From Deltaproteobacteria bacterium UBA3076 (lineage in GTDB: Bacteria > Desulfobacterota > Dissulfuribacteria > Dissulfuribacterales > UBA3076): 15,063 nt of DNA. The stretch spans positions 1 through 15,063 of the forward strand of contig DFBQ01000016.1 in NCBI GenBank assembly GCA_002367355.1. The letters are read 5' to 3'. Under the pieces are notes generated by a model that had not been told where the DNA came from, searched no databases, and worked only from the letters and a program-made list of their open reading frames with translations. Positions 7,523-15,010 of the stretch are shown one piece after another. The number at the start of each line of letters is the position of its first letter. Position 1 is the stretch's first letter. Both the position numbers and the translations under genes were made by a program.

Positions 7523-9280
7523 AGGCAGAGGACACACCCATCCCATGGGAGGAAGCAGGCGTTCCTTGAGCACATACTGGTCATAGGCGGCAAACAGGTC
7601 CGTCTTTTTCAGTTGCCCGACCACGGTCTTCGGGTCATCAGACCTCACAACCGGAAGGAAAGAAATGTTATGCCGGGCAAAAATGTGAAAGGCCGTTTCC
7701 ATATTAGTCTCTTCGTCAACTAAGACTATTTCCTTAACCATAAGTAAACTCGCAGTAGTATCAGGTCTGGACAACTCCGGATGGGCAAAGTACTTTCTGC
7801 AATCCCTCAAGGTCAGCACCCCTGAAAGACGATCCTGTGAATCAAGCACAATAAAGTGGGGAAACGGGCTTTGCTCCATGGCAGAGACTATCTCACTAAA
7901 GGGGGTATCTGTGCGTAGGATCTGCAAATCCATGCTCATATGTTCGCCTACTCTCATACCCCTCAAGACGTTGACTTCGTGCCCTTTTACAATATTCACT
8001 CCCTTAAGAAGGAGCTTTGTCTCATAGATTGAGTAGCCATGGAGCAGACGGACCACTGTAAGGCTTGCAATGCAGGATACCATCAGGGGCAATATCACCT
8101 GGTAAGTATAGGTAAGCTCAAAGATGGTGAGCACCGCCGTTATGGGAGCCAGAGTGGTTCCGCTCACCATGGCTCCCATGCCTATAAGGGCATAGTGGGC
8201 AGGAACAAGACCTGATTCCGGCCACAGTGACTGGGCTACAAGGCCCACCGAAGACCCCAGTGCTGCTCCTATAAACAGGGATGGTGCAAATATTCCCCCA
8301 CTCATTCCCGATCCTATGGAAAAGCCTGTAGCCACAATTTTGGCAACAAGCAGCGTTAAGGCAAATACCAAGGACACCTTGCCGGCAAGGGCGGCATCTA
8401 TGCTTTCATACCCAACACCTAAAGCCCATGGACAGTAGAGGGCAACAATCCCTATCAGGAGTCCGCCAAGGGCAGGACTCAACCAGTCCGGCACCCCTAC
8501 CTTTTTCCAAAGCCTGGGCAAGGAAAAAATCGCTCCCATAAGCACCAGGCTTATGAGACCAGCGACAAGCCCCAGGAAAAAATAAAGGAGCAGCTCAGAT
8601 GGATGTGCCATAAAAAAATCGGGGATCTCAAATATCTGCGCCCCTTCCCAAAACGCCCTGGCAACTATCGTACCTGTGACAGCAGATATTACTATGTTGC
8701 TGAGAGAGGCGATTTCAAGGTCAAAAAGCAGTACCTCCACTGCAAACAGAGTTCCGGCCATAGGGGCCTGAAAGGTAGCTGCTATGCCGGCTGCTGCCCC
8801 ACAGGCAACAGCGAGCCTCCTTGAATCCCGCCTCAGCTTTAACATCTGGGTAAGGGAAGAGCCAATGGAAGAGCCAATCTGGACCACAGGACCTTCACGC
8901 CCGACCGAGGCACCTGCTGAGATAAGCCCTGCTGTGACAAAAGCCTTTATCAGGGTAACACGATGCCTTATTCGACCATCCCTGAGAGCAAGGGCCTCCA
9001 TTACTTCAGGCACGCCGGGTCCTCTGACCTCGGGTGCCCAAAAAGTAATTATGGGTCCTACCAACAGGCCCATACCGGCAGGAATAAGGAGCTTCCACCA
9101 CCATCCGGCATGTTGGACCTGTTCTACAAAGTTAGCGCCGGCAGACCACAGGACCTCCTGGCCAAAAAGTATCAGCCACCTGAACATTACCACTCCAAGG
9201 CCGGCAAGTGCCCCGATGACCAATGCCAATAAGAGCGGTCCTGTATATTCTTTTAAAGTCTGTATGGATCTATTGTTCAC
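7469..9280 (-). CDS. ClC-family anion channel/transporter with C-terminal CBS domains
   Basis: This inner-membrane protein conducts chloride or related anions. The ClC core (about 1-430) shows the three anion-path signatures GPGVPE (87-92), GREGPVVQIG with gating E129, and GSGMSGGIFAPSLF (323-336), plus the inner-gate tyrosine in SIYET (Y419). A pair of CBS domains follows (about 445-565), as in regulated ClCs. Two residues stand out: the central serine of GSGIP is proline (P88), and the position of the proton glutamate (E203 in CLC-ec1) is valine (V183). Translation starts at a GTG at 9280, since no in-frame ATG lies nearby. The last roughly 17 codons and the stop lie in repeat sequence (GSKVQRFRVQGSPKI), so the native C-terminus has been replaced. 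The gene is monocistronic. Confidence 0.92.
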   Translation of the reverse strand: MNNRSIQTLKEYTGPLLLALVIGALAGLGVVMFRWLILFGQEVLWSAGANFVEQVQHAGWWWKLLIPAGMGLLVGPIITFWAPEVRGPGVPEVMEALALRDGRIRHRVTLIKAFVTAGLISAGASVGREGPVVQIGSSIGSSLTQMLKLRRDSRRLAVACGAAAGIAATFQAPMAGTLFAVEVLLFDLEIASLSNIVISAVTGTIVARAFWEGAQIFEIPDFFMAHPSELLLYFFLGLVAGLISLVLMGAIFSLPRLWKKVGVPDWLSPALGGLLIGIVALYCPWALGVGYESIDAALAGKVSLVFALTLLVAKIVATGFSIGSGMSGGIFAPSLFIGAALGSSVGLVAQSLWPESGLVPAHYALIGMGAMVSGTTLAPITAVLTIFELTYTYQVILPLMVSCIASLTVVRLLHGYSIYETKLLLKGVNIVKGHEVNVLRGMRVGEHMSMDLQILRTDTPFSEIVSAMEQSPFPHFIVLDSQDRLSGVLTLRDCRKYFAHPELSRPDTTASLLMVKEIVLVDEETNMETAFHIFARHNISFLPVVRSDDPKTVVGQLKKTDLFAAYDQYVLKERLLPPMGWVCPLPLTGSKVQRFRVQGSPKI

Positions 9281-9300
9281 TACTGCATAATAGCATATAG

Positions 9301-9422
9301 ATTCCGCTGAAAATACCCCATCTGCTGCGTTGCTTCAATTTCCTCGTCACTGCGGCGTACACTAAGTACGCCTCATTCCTCGGAAATCTCGCGCCTTGCA
9401 TCTGGAGCATTTTGAGTGGAAT
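9301..9422. repeat. 122-bp imperfect palindromic repeat (REP/MITE-like)
   Basis: The stretch begins ATTCCGCTGAAAATACCCCA and ends with the matching inverse ...TTTTGAGTGGAAT. The two halves pair imperfectly along their whole length. The centre is a perfect hairpin, GGCGTAC-actaa-GTACGCC (9354-9372). It lies 20 bases upstream of the ClC start codon on the transcribed side, so it could form a large structure in or near the ClC leader. I recall very similar palindromes scattered in sulfate-reducing Desulfobacterota genomes, from memory only. It codes for nothing. Confidence 0.8.
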
Positions 9423-9460
9423 CCTGTCTCAGGACTGGTAACCGTTCATGGGTTCAGGGT

Positions 9461-9557
9461 TCACCGTTCAGGGTTACCTTTCTTCCGTTGACCTTGCGAG
9501 TTAGATCTCGGGCCAAGTGCCATGCCCAATATCCTCAAATTTAGGGGGGTATGACAT
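9461..9557 (-). pseudogene. Internally deleted, frameshifted four-helix-bundle protein gene
   Basis: A ribosome-binding site GAGGGGAG (9568-9561) precedes an ATG at 9557 on the - strand. Read with two single-base deletions repaired, one in a run of C and one after FEDI, the product is MSYPPKFEDIEAWHLARDLT. This is the typical start of four-helix-bundle/23S rRNA intervening-sequence proteins (compare KFEDIxAWQxARxL). It then jumps directly to a tail equivalent to QGQRKKGNPE, ending at 9461-9463, the same tail found in copy B. The central helices are gone, apparently by deletion at a short shared AAGG-containing sequence. The gene is clearly dead. Confidence 0.6.
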
Positions 9558-9567
9558 ATGCTCCCCT
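9543..9567. repeat. Hairpin over the relic start region
   Basis: AGGGGGGTAT (9543-9552) can pair with ATATGCTCCCCT (9556-9567), giving about ten pairs including two wobbles around a small loop. On the - strand it would fold over the ribosome-binding site and ATG of the relic gene. No T-tract follows, so it is not a typical terminator. Confidence 0.4.
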
Positions 9568-9723
9568 CGTTCTATTCTCATGCCTTCTCCATTCAGAACT
9601 CACGAATTAACGGTTCAATTTTTCGGTAAACCCTGGACCTCTTAACCATTGAACCTTTGAACCCGTGAACGGTTACCAGGACTCTTTGCAGATTTCAGTG
9701 TCAATTGGTAAGAATGCATATCT

Positions 9724-10803
9724 ATGGCACAGCCCGGCAAACAAAATAACGTAAAGCATAAGAAAAGGCCGAAACCGGCATCATATATCTGGGCAGCAAT
9801 TACCTTCCTGTCTGTAGGGCTCCTTTTCATAGACCCAGGGGTGGACCTGCCGCTGATCGTGCATAGAATAGCCTGGCCGCTCAGCCGTCTCCTGATAATC
9901 ATGGCCCTTAGTCTCGGCTTGAGTGCTCTGGTAGAAGGCATGGGTTGGTCTGAAATAGTTGCGAGGCTATCCAGACCACTCATGCGTACTGGCAACTTCA
10001 GTGACTGGAGCGGAACTGCCTTTACAACAGCCTTTCTCTCAGGTGTCGCTGCAAACACCATTCTCTGGAATGCGTATAAAGAAAAAAAATTAAGCAGACG
10101 AGAGATGCTTCTGGCCACACTCTTGAACCTGGGTCTTCCTTCCTACACGCTGCACCTGCCAACTACCATTGCCATCATTATACCCCTGGTCGGGACGGCC
10201 GGATTGATATACGTAAGCCTAACCTTTATTGCTGCATTGCTCAGGACAGTGATAGTCCTCATCCTGGGCCGCTTAATCCTGTCATCACCAAAGAAAATGG
10301 GAAAACCAGGAGAGGAACATCAAAACAAAGAAGAATTGGAACCACGAAAGGAGCGAGTAGAAAAACTCCTGGCCCGATACGTTCCGGGCCGCCTGAGCCA
10401 GATCGCCATGTATACCGTGCCCATCTATATTATGGTAGTTCTCCTTCAGCAATGGGAATTTTTTGAGTGGCTTCAAGACAAGAGTGCATCAATAATTGCC
10501 ATTGAGGCCCTGCCTGTGGAAGGCATATCTGTGGTAGTATTCAGTATAGTTGCGGAATTCACAGCCGGAGCTGCCGCAGCCGGGGCCATGCTGAGCGCAG
10601 GAGTGCTCACAGTGAAAGAAACCGTGCTAGCACTTCTTTTCGGCAGCGTAATTGCAACCCCTGTAAGGGCACTGAGACACCAACTTCCGAGATATCTGGG
10701 CATCTTTCAGCCGAAAATGGGTATAATCATACTCATGATGGGTCAAACTCTGCGTGTTATAAGCGTTATGATAGTTGGTATTATATATTTTCTCATGTAT
10801 TGA
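9724..10803 (+). CDS. Gate-domain (nucleoside recognition) membrane protein
   Basis: This is a 359-residue integral membrane protein with about eight hydrophobic segments. Its two halves are separated by a highly charged cytoplasmic linker (about 188-215, KKMGKPGEEHQNKEELEP). The fold pattern, with MALSLGLSALVEGMGWSEI then AFTTAFLSGVAANTILWNA, and in the second half ISVVVFSIVAEFTAGAAAAG, fits the Gate or nucleoside-recognition family (pfam07670 type), which also occurs in SpmA/SpmB and in the FeoB core. Despite the name, substrates of stand-alone members are mostly unknown. The start at 9724 has only a weak ribosome-binding site, and no better in-frame start lies nearby. The next gene begins 17 bases after the stop, so it probably heads an operon with the peptidase-ChaN fusion and the CDF exporter. 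Confidence 0.75.
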   Translation: MAQPGKQNNVKHKKRPKPASYIWAAITFLSVGLLFIDPGVDLPLIVHRIAWPLSRLLIIMALSLGLSALVEGMGWSEIVARLSRPLMRTGNFSDWSGTAFTTAFLSGVAANTILWNAYKEKKLSRREMLLATLLNLGLPSYTLHLPTTIAIIIPLVGTAGLIYVSLTFIAALLRTVIVLILGRLILSSPKKMGKPGEEHQNKEELEPRKERVEKLLARYVPGRLSQIAMYTVPIYIMVVLLQQWEFFEWLQDKSASIIAIEALPVEGISVVVFSIVAEFTAGAAAAGAMLSAGVLTVKETVLALLFGSVIATPVRALRHQLPRYLGIFQPKMGIIILMMGQTLRVISVMIVGIIYFLMY

Positions 10804-10820
10804 TTTGAAAAGAGTAAATC

Positions 10821-13800
10821 ATGAAAAAAATCTCGTATTTTCTGTCATTATTCCTATTTCTCCTGGCATTTTTAGCGGCTTTTGCCCCCACGGCCCGGTC
10901 TGAGGTCAGCAAAAATAAGGACGATATACCCATGGTTAGTATCGACGTGACACTGGATATGGAAAACCGTCGGATAAAAGGAAAGGCCTCAACAGAACTC
11001 CCCAGGGGAAAACCTGTACGGATACATGTGGGAGGAGTGGAGATAGACCGTGTCACCCTTGTGGGGCAAACCATAAATCCTACCATTGAAGAAGATTCTT
11101 TCAGTGTTGTAGCTTCCGGCAGAAACAGGTTGCTCAGGATTCAATTTCATAGAGATTTTCCACCATTGAGCCCCGGGACCGGCGCAAAAAATGACCATAT
11201 AATGACGGATAGCTTTATAGACACAAAAGGCGTTGTCTTGCTTGATGGCTGGTGTCCGACATTGGAGGGGCTTGCCCGTTACGAGCTCAAAGCCGCGGTA
11301 CCTGCAGACTTCAAGGCCGTATCCGAGGCAGATGCAGTAAAGGCAAAATCCCGGGAAAGGACAAGTATCTATATCTTTGAATTCCCCCATCCAAGGACCG
11401 GTATTTCACTGGTTGCAGGCCCATATCAAGTCAGCCTGGAAAACTACAAGGGTGTTGAGATTGCTGCATACTTTTTCCCTGAAGATAAAGAACTCGCCCA
11501 GAAATACATTGACAAGTCCAAACACTATCTTGATCTCTATGAAGGCCTCCTTGGCCCGTACCCGTTTAAGCGATTTGCAATAGTGGAAAACCGTGCCCCC
11601 ACAGGCTATGGCCTCCCCACCTACACCCTTCTCGGGCAAGAGGTGGCAAGACTCCCATTCATTGTTGACACCTCCCTGGGCCACGAGATACTCCACTCCT
11701 GGTTTGGAAATTCTGTCTATGTGGACCCAAAAGAAGGTAACTGGAGTGAAGGGCTTACTACATATCTGGCAGACTATCTGTATGAAAAACAGAAAGGCCG
11801 GGGCAGCGACTACAGGCATCGATTGCTTGTGGACTACCAAAGCTACGTCCATAAAGACCAGGCCATGTCCCTTGCACAGTTCAGGTTCAGGACAGACAGA
11901 GCCTCAAAGGCCGTAGGTTATGGCAAGGGGGCGATGTTGTTTCACATGTTGGAACAGGAGATAGGTGAAGATGGCTTTAACAAGGCCCTGAAAAGATTTG
12001 TCCTGGATTACCGGTTCAAGATGGCTGGCTGGAGCGAATTGGAAGCAGTCTTTTCAGACACAAGCAAAAAGGACCTATCTGTCTTTTTTGACCAATGGCT
12101 TGAGAGAAAAGACGTGCCGGTACTCACCATAAGCAAGGGAAATATCACTTATCCGGGCAGCGGGCTCCAAAGTCTAAAAGTGACTATACACCAGGGTACC
12201 GAAAGCCCTTACTCCCTGTTAGTGCCTCTGGTATTAGAAACCACATCCGGGGAAGTGCGCCGCAGTGTCCGTGTAAAGACTGAAAAGGAATCGGTGGACA
12301 TTGAAATCAAAGGGCAGCCCCTTTGCGTGACCTTGGACCCGGACTACGATCTGATGCGCAAGTTGGATCCCTCTGAGTTCCCCCCTGTGCTCTCCCGCCT
12401 CATAGGATCAAAACACAAGTTCTTTGTGCTCCCTTCGCAAGGTCCGGAAATCTATGGTCAATTTTCTGTTTTTCTTCAATCACTGGGGTTTGAAGAAAAA
12501 AACATTGACAGCCTGACCGACTCAGACCTGAACAAAGGTTCATTGCTCATACTGGGAGACCCTGCCCCGAGGCTTGAACGACTGACCGGGGAAATGCCTG
12601 GCCCGGACAGTGGAGTCATCATCACAGTTAGAGAAAATCCCATAAACCCAACAGGTGTGGTGGCCCTGGTAAAGGCCGGTTCTTCAAAAGAACTGGAGCT
12701 TATCTTGAGAAAACTCACTCACTATGGGCGCTACAGTACATTGAGGTTCAAGGACGGCAAACTGGTGGAAAAACACACAGCAGGTACTCAGAATGGAATA
12801 CGCCTGGCCCTGCAAACTGAAATTATGGGGATTGCTGCCAGTGATCTTTCTCCTGTGGACCGGATAATCAACGACGTATCTGAAAAGCGGGTGATCTATG
12901 TTGGAGAACGTCACGACAGGTTTAGCCATCACATGGCCCAACTGAGGGTCATTCAGGGGCTTGACAGACGGAATCGCCGCCTTGCAGTGGGCATGGAGAT
13001 GTTCCAGCGCCAGTTTCAGGATGTACTTGACAGGTATCTGGACGGTCAGGTAGACGAAAAGACCTTCCTGAAGGAGAGCGAGTACCTTAAAAGATGGAGG
13101 TATGATTATCACCTCTACCGCCCAATCATAGAGTACTGCAAGGAGCATGGTATTCCGATCCTGGCGCTCAACCTTCCGGCGGAAATTTCAAAAAAGGTGG
13201 CAAGAAAGGGCCTTGAGTCCCTGTCAGGCGAAGAGTTGAAGCAGGTGCCGGTGGAGCTTGACTGGTCAAATACAGTCTATAAAACACGTTTGAGGCAAAT
13301 TTTTGAAGAACACCCTGAAGGCGAAGTCGAGAATTTTGACGACTTTTATCAGGCCCAGGTCCTTTGGGATGAGACAATGGCGCAGTGCGTCCACGATTAT
13401 CTGAACAATAATCCGGACCGTCAGATGGTGGTGCTTGCAGGCAACGGGCACATTGCCTTTGGCGACGGTATCCCCTCAAGGACTTGCAGGCGCGGGAAAT
13501 ACGATCAAGCAATAATAATAGCTAATGCAACCTGTGATAGCACAGAACAGGACATGGCAGACTTCTTCCTGTTCCCCCCTATGGTACAGCCGCCCTTTTC
13601 CGCCAAGCTGGGAGTAATTCTGAATGATGAGGACAATAGAGTGGTACTGAAGAAAGTCATGCATAAGAGTATTGCACAGAAATCCGGTCTGAAGTCCGAG
13701 GATTTGTTGTTGAGCTTTGACGGAGAGCCAGTTAAGGACATTTCCGACCTTAAGCTCGCCTTGCTTTTTAAGAAGGAAGGGGACACCGCCAGGATTGAGG

Positions 13801-13910
13801 TCAAAAGAATAAAAAGGTTCGCACGAGACAAGGTCCTTGAACTTACAGTAGGTCCCTTTAAACCTCTGAAAATGTCATTTCGCCATCCGCGCAAGGGAAG
13901 CAGAAAGTAA
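10821..13910 (+). CDS. Secreted M1-like metallopeptidase / ChaN-Tiki-like / PDZ fusion protein
   Basis: The 1029-residue protein has three recognisable parts. A signal peptide (1-27, no lipobox Cys) points to the periplasm. Residues about 35-430 are M1 (gluzincin)-like, with H288-E-I-L-H292 and E310 as zinc ligands and Y367 as the probable catalytic tyrosine; the HExxH-E gap is 17, one less than the usual 18. The aminopeptidase GxMEN motif is replaced by RAPTG (258-262) before GLPTY, so N-terminal substrate anchoring is probably lost. Residues about 520-660 are unassigned. Residues about 675-890 form a ChaN/Tiki-like domain (DUF399, Cofac_haem_bdg) with GERHD (695-699) and GNGHIAFGDGIP (874-885). 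Residues about 923-1012 are a PDZ domain. ChaN relatives bind heme and Tiki relatives are metalloproteases. AAGAG lies six bases upstream of the ATG. It is encoded between a Gate membrane protein and a cation exporter. Confidence 0.85.
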   Translation: MKKISYFLSLFLFLLAFLAAFAPTARSEVSKNKDDIPMVSIDVTLDMENRRIKGKASTELPRGKPVRIHVGGVEIDRVTLVGQTINPTIEEDSFSVVASGRNRLLRIQFHRDFPPLSPGTGAKNDHIMTDSFIDTKGVVLLDGWCPTLEGLARYELKAAVPADFKAVSEADAVKAKSRERTSIYIFEFPHPRTGISLVAGPYQVSLENYKGVEIAAYFFPEDKELAQKYIDKSKHYLDLYEGLLGPYPFKRFAIVENRAPTGYGLPTYTLLGQEVARLPFIVDTSLGHEILHSWFGNSVYVDPKEGNWSEGLTTYLADYLYEKQKGRGSDYRHRLLVDYQSYVHKDQAMSLAQFRFRTDRASKAVGYGKGAMLFHMLEQEIGEDGFNKALKRFVLDYRFKMAGWSELEAVFSDTSKKDLSVFFDQWLERKDVPVLTISKGNITYPGSGLQSLKVTIHQGTESPYSLLVPLVLETTSGEVRRSVRVKTEKESVDIEIKGQPLCVTLDPDYDLMRKLDPSEFPPVLSRLIGSKHKFFVLPSQGPEIYGQFSVFLQSLGFEEKNIDSLTDSDLNKGSLLILGDPAPRLERLTGEMPGPDSGVIITVRENPINPTGVVALVKAGSSKELELILRKLTHYGRYSTLRFKDGKLVEKHTAGTQNGIRLALQTEIMGIAASDLSPVDRIINDVSEKRVIYVGERHDRFSHHMAQLRVIQGLDRRNRRLAVGMEMFQRQFQDVLDRYLDGQVDEKTFLKESEYLKRWRYDYHLYRPIIEYCKEHGIPILALNLPAEISKKVARKGLESLSGEELKQVPVELDWSNTVYKTRLRQIFEEHPEGEVENFDDFYQAQVLWDETMAQCVHDYLNNNPDRQMVVLAGNGHIAFGDGIPSRTCRRGKYDQAIIIANATCDSTEQDMADFFLFPPMVQPPFSAKLGVILNDEDNRVVLKKVMHKSIAQKSGLKSEDLLLSFDGEPVKDISDLKLALLFKKEGDTARIEVKRIKRFARDKVLELTVGPFKPLKMSFRHPRKGSRK

Positions 13911-13944
13911 CTTTTCTTTTATAGAAACTTGAGGAATATGAAAA

Positions 13945-14880
13945 ATGAGATCTGTAAAGATAGCTATTAGCTCTAACGCCCTGGTCTGCTGTCTGAAGTT
14001 TATTGTTGCCCTGACAGGAGGCAGTGCATCTATGTTCGCAGAGGCCATACACTCTCTGGCTGACACCGCAAACCAGGCCTTGCTGTGGATAGGTATTCGC
14101 AGAAGTCATATAGGTCCATCCCGTGAATTCCCCTTTGGGAGAGGTCAGGAGCGGTTTGTGTGGGGACTTATATCCGCATGCGGCATATTTTTTGTAGGTG
14201 CCGGAGTCACCGTCTATCACGGCATCCACGGGCTGCTGCGTCCCTACGAGCCCGAGATCAATAAATGGACAGTCATTGTCCTTGGGATATCCTTTCTGGC
14301 TGAAGGAGGTTCACTGGTAGTTGCCTGGCATGACAGAAAAAAGGGGGATACTGCAAACCTGGCAGTGCTCATGGAGGACAGCGCAGCGGTCTTTGGCGTG
14401 ATCCTGGTTGCTATTACCCTGTTTCTCACAAAATATACAGGTAAGGTCTACTGGGACTCCATTGGCTCGATAATCATAGGTATCATCCTGGCAGTCATTG
14501 CAATAGTCCTTATGAGGGAGAATCTGCATAATCTCATTGAAAAGGCCTCTCCTGAAGAACTGCAGGATGAGGTAAGAAAGCATATCTCCTCTTTTCCGCT
14601 CGTGGAAGATATCAAGGACATCAGGATGATCGTCCTGACACCGTATGAGCACCGGATCCGTGCTGAAGTGGAGTTTAACGGCTATCTCCTCATAGAGGAG
14701 ATGGAGGACAGCCTGAGAGATGACTTCCGGGAGATTGAGACATTTGGGGACTTTCTGCAGTTCTGCGCAGCCTTTGCCAACAGAATTACCAGGACAGTAG
14801 GGGCAAAAATAGACGAGATGGAGGACACATTAAAGAAAAAAGTCCCTTATCTCAGGAATGTAGATATAAAACCTTCGTAG
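13945..14880 (+). CDS. Cation diffusion facilitator (CDF) family transporter, SLC30A9-like
   Basis: CDF proteins export divalent metals such as Zn, Fe, Mn, Co or Ni in exchange for protons. The 311 residues contain six membrane segments followed by a cytoplasmic domain (about 200-311). TM2 carries AEAIHSLADTANQALL with H36 and D40. TM5 carries LMEDSAAVFGV, so an Glu-Asp pair (144-145) stands where most CDFs have HxxxD; TM6 begins YWDSIGSI. These features are those of the SLC30A9/ZnT9-like branch rather than of FieF/YiiP. The usual His-rich loop is missing. The C-terminal domain has a longer acidic helical section (LLIEEMEDSLRDDFREIE) than the compact YiiP domain. GAGG lies ten bases upstream of the ATG, and the gene follows the fusion gene after 34 bases. 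The metal cannot be inferred from sequence. Confidence 0.88.
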   Translation: MRSVKIAISSNALVCCLKFIVALTGGSASMFAEAIHSLADTANQALLWIGIRRSHIGPSREFPFGRGQERFVWGLISACGIFFVGAGVTVYHGIHGLLRPYEPEINKWTVIVLGISFLAEGGSLVVAWHDRKKGDTANLAVLMEDSAAVFGVILVAITLFLTKYTGKVYWDSIGSIIIGIILAVIAIVLMRENLHNLIEKASPEELQDEVRKHISSFPLVEDIKDIRMIVLTPYEHRIRAEVEFNGYLLIEEMEDSLRDDFREIETFGDFLQFCAAFANRITRTVGAKIDEMEDTLKKKVPYLRNVDIKPS

Positions 14881-14889
14881 GATAGAATT

Positions 14890-14917
14890 TAACGGACGGG
14901 GTTCATCCCCGCCGTTA
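14890..14917 (+). terminator. Intrinsic terminator-like hairpin after the CDF gene
   Basis: TAACGG-a-CGGGG, loop TTCAT, CCCCG-CCGTTA forms an 11-pair stem with a single bulged A, ten bases after the CDF stop. The following TATTGATTCATTTCT is T-rich but not a clean run, so termination may be partial. It marks the probable end of the three-gene unit beginning at 9724. Confidence 0.75.
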
Positions 14918-15010
14918 TATTGATTCATTTCTCTCCGTGTCATAAGTGCTGTCTCGTGGTATATAACATCACTTAGGAACGGGAGATAAATAAGTTGAAC
15001 AAAAATTAAT

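Larger units (their letters stand above)
9437..9677. mobile_element. 241-bp MITE-like element, copy A, with TIRs and 6-bp direct repeats
   Basis: The ends are 20-bp inverted repeats, GGTAACCGTTCATGGGTTCA at 9437-9456 and its inverse at 9658-9677, with one mismatch. Directly outside both ends is AGGACT (9431-9436 and 9678-9683), which looks like a target-site duplication. Inside each end are further GGTTCA-type hexamers forming arms shared with copy B at 7317-7522. Between the arms lies a broken - strand gene of four-helix-bundle type. No transposase is present, so movement would need one supplied elsewhere. It sits between the divergent ClC and Gate-protein genes and fills most of that 443-base gap together with the palindrome at 9301-9422. 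Confidence 0.75.

Noticed and set aside
7341..7541. A 66-codon - strand frame as an intact small gene
   Set aside because: Its first part is translated repeat arm and ClC sequence in another frame. Only the C-terminal part looks like real, truncated coding sequence.
9642..10118. A 158-codon - strand frame covering the start of the Gate-protein gene
   Set aside because: It runs antisense to a clear membrane protein and through the repeat; its sequence has no family character.
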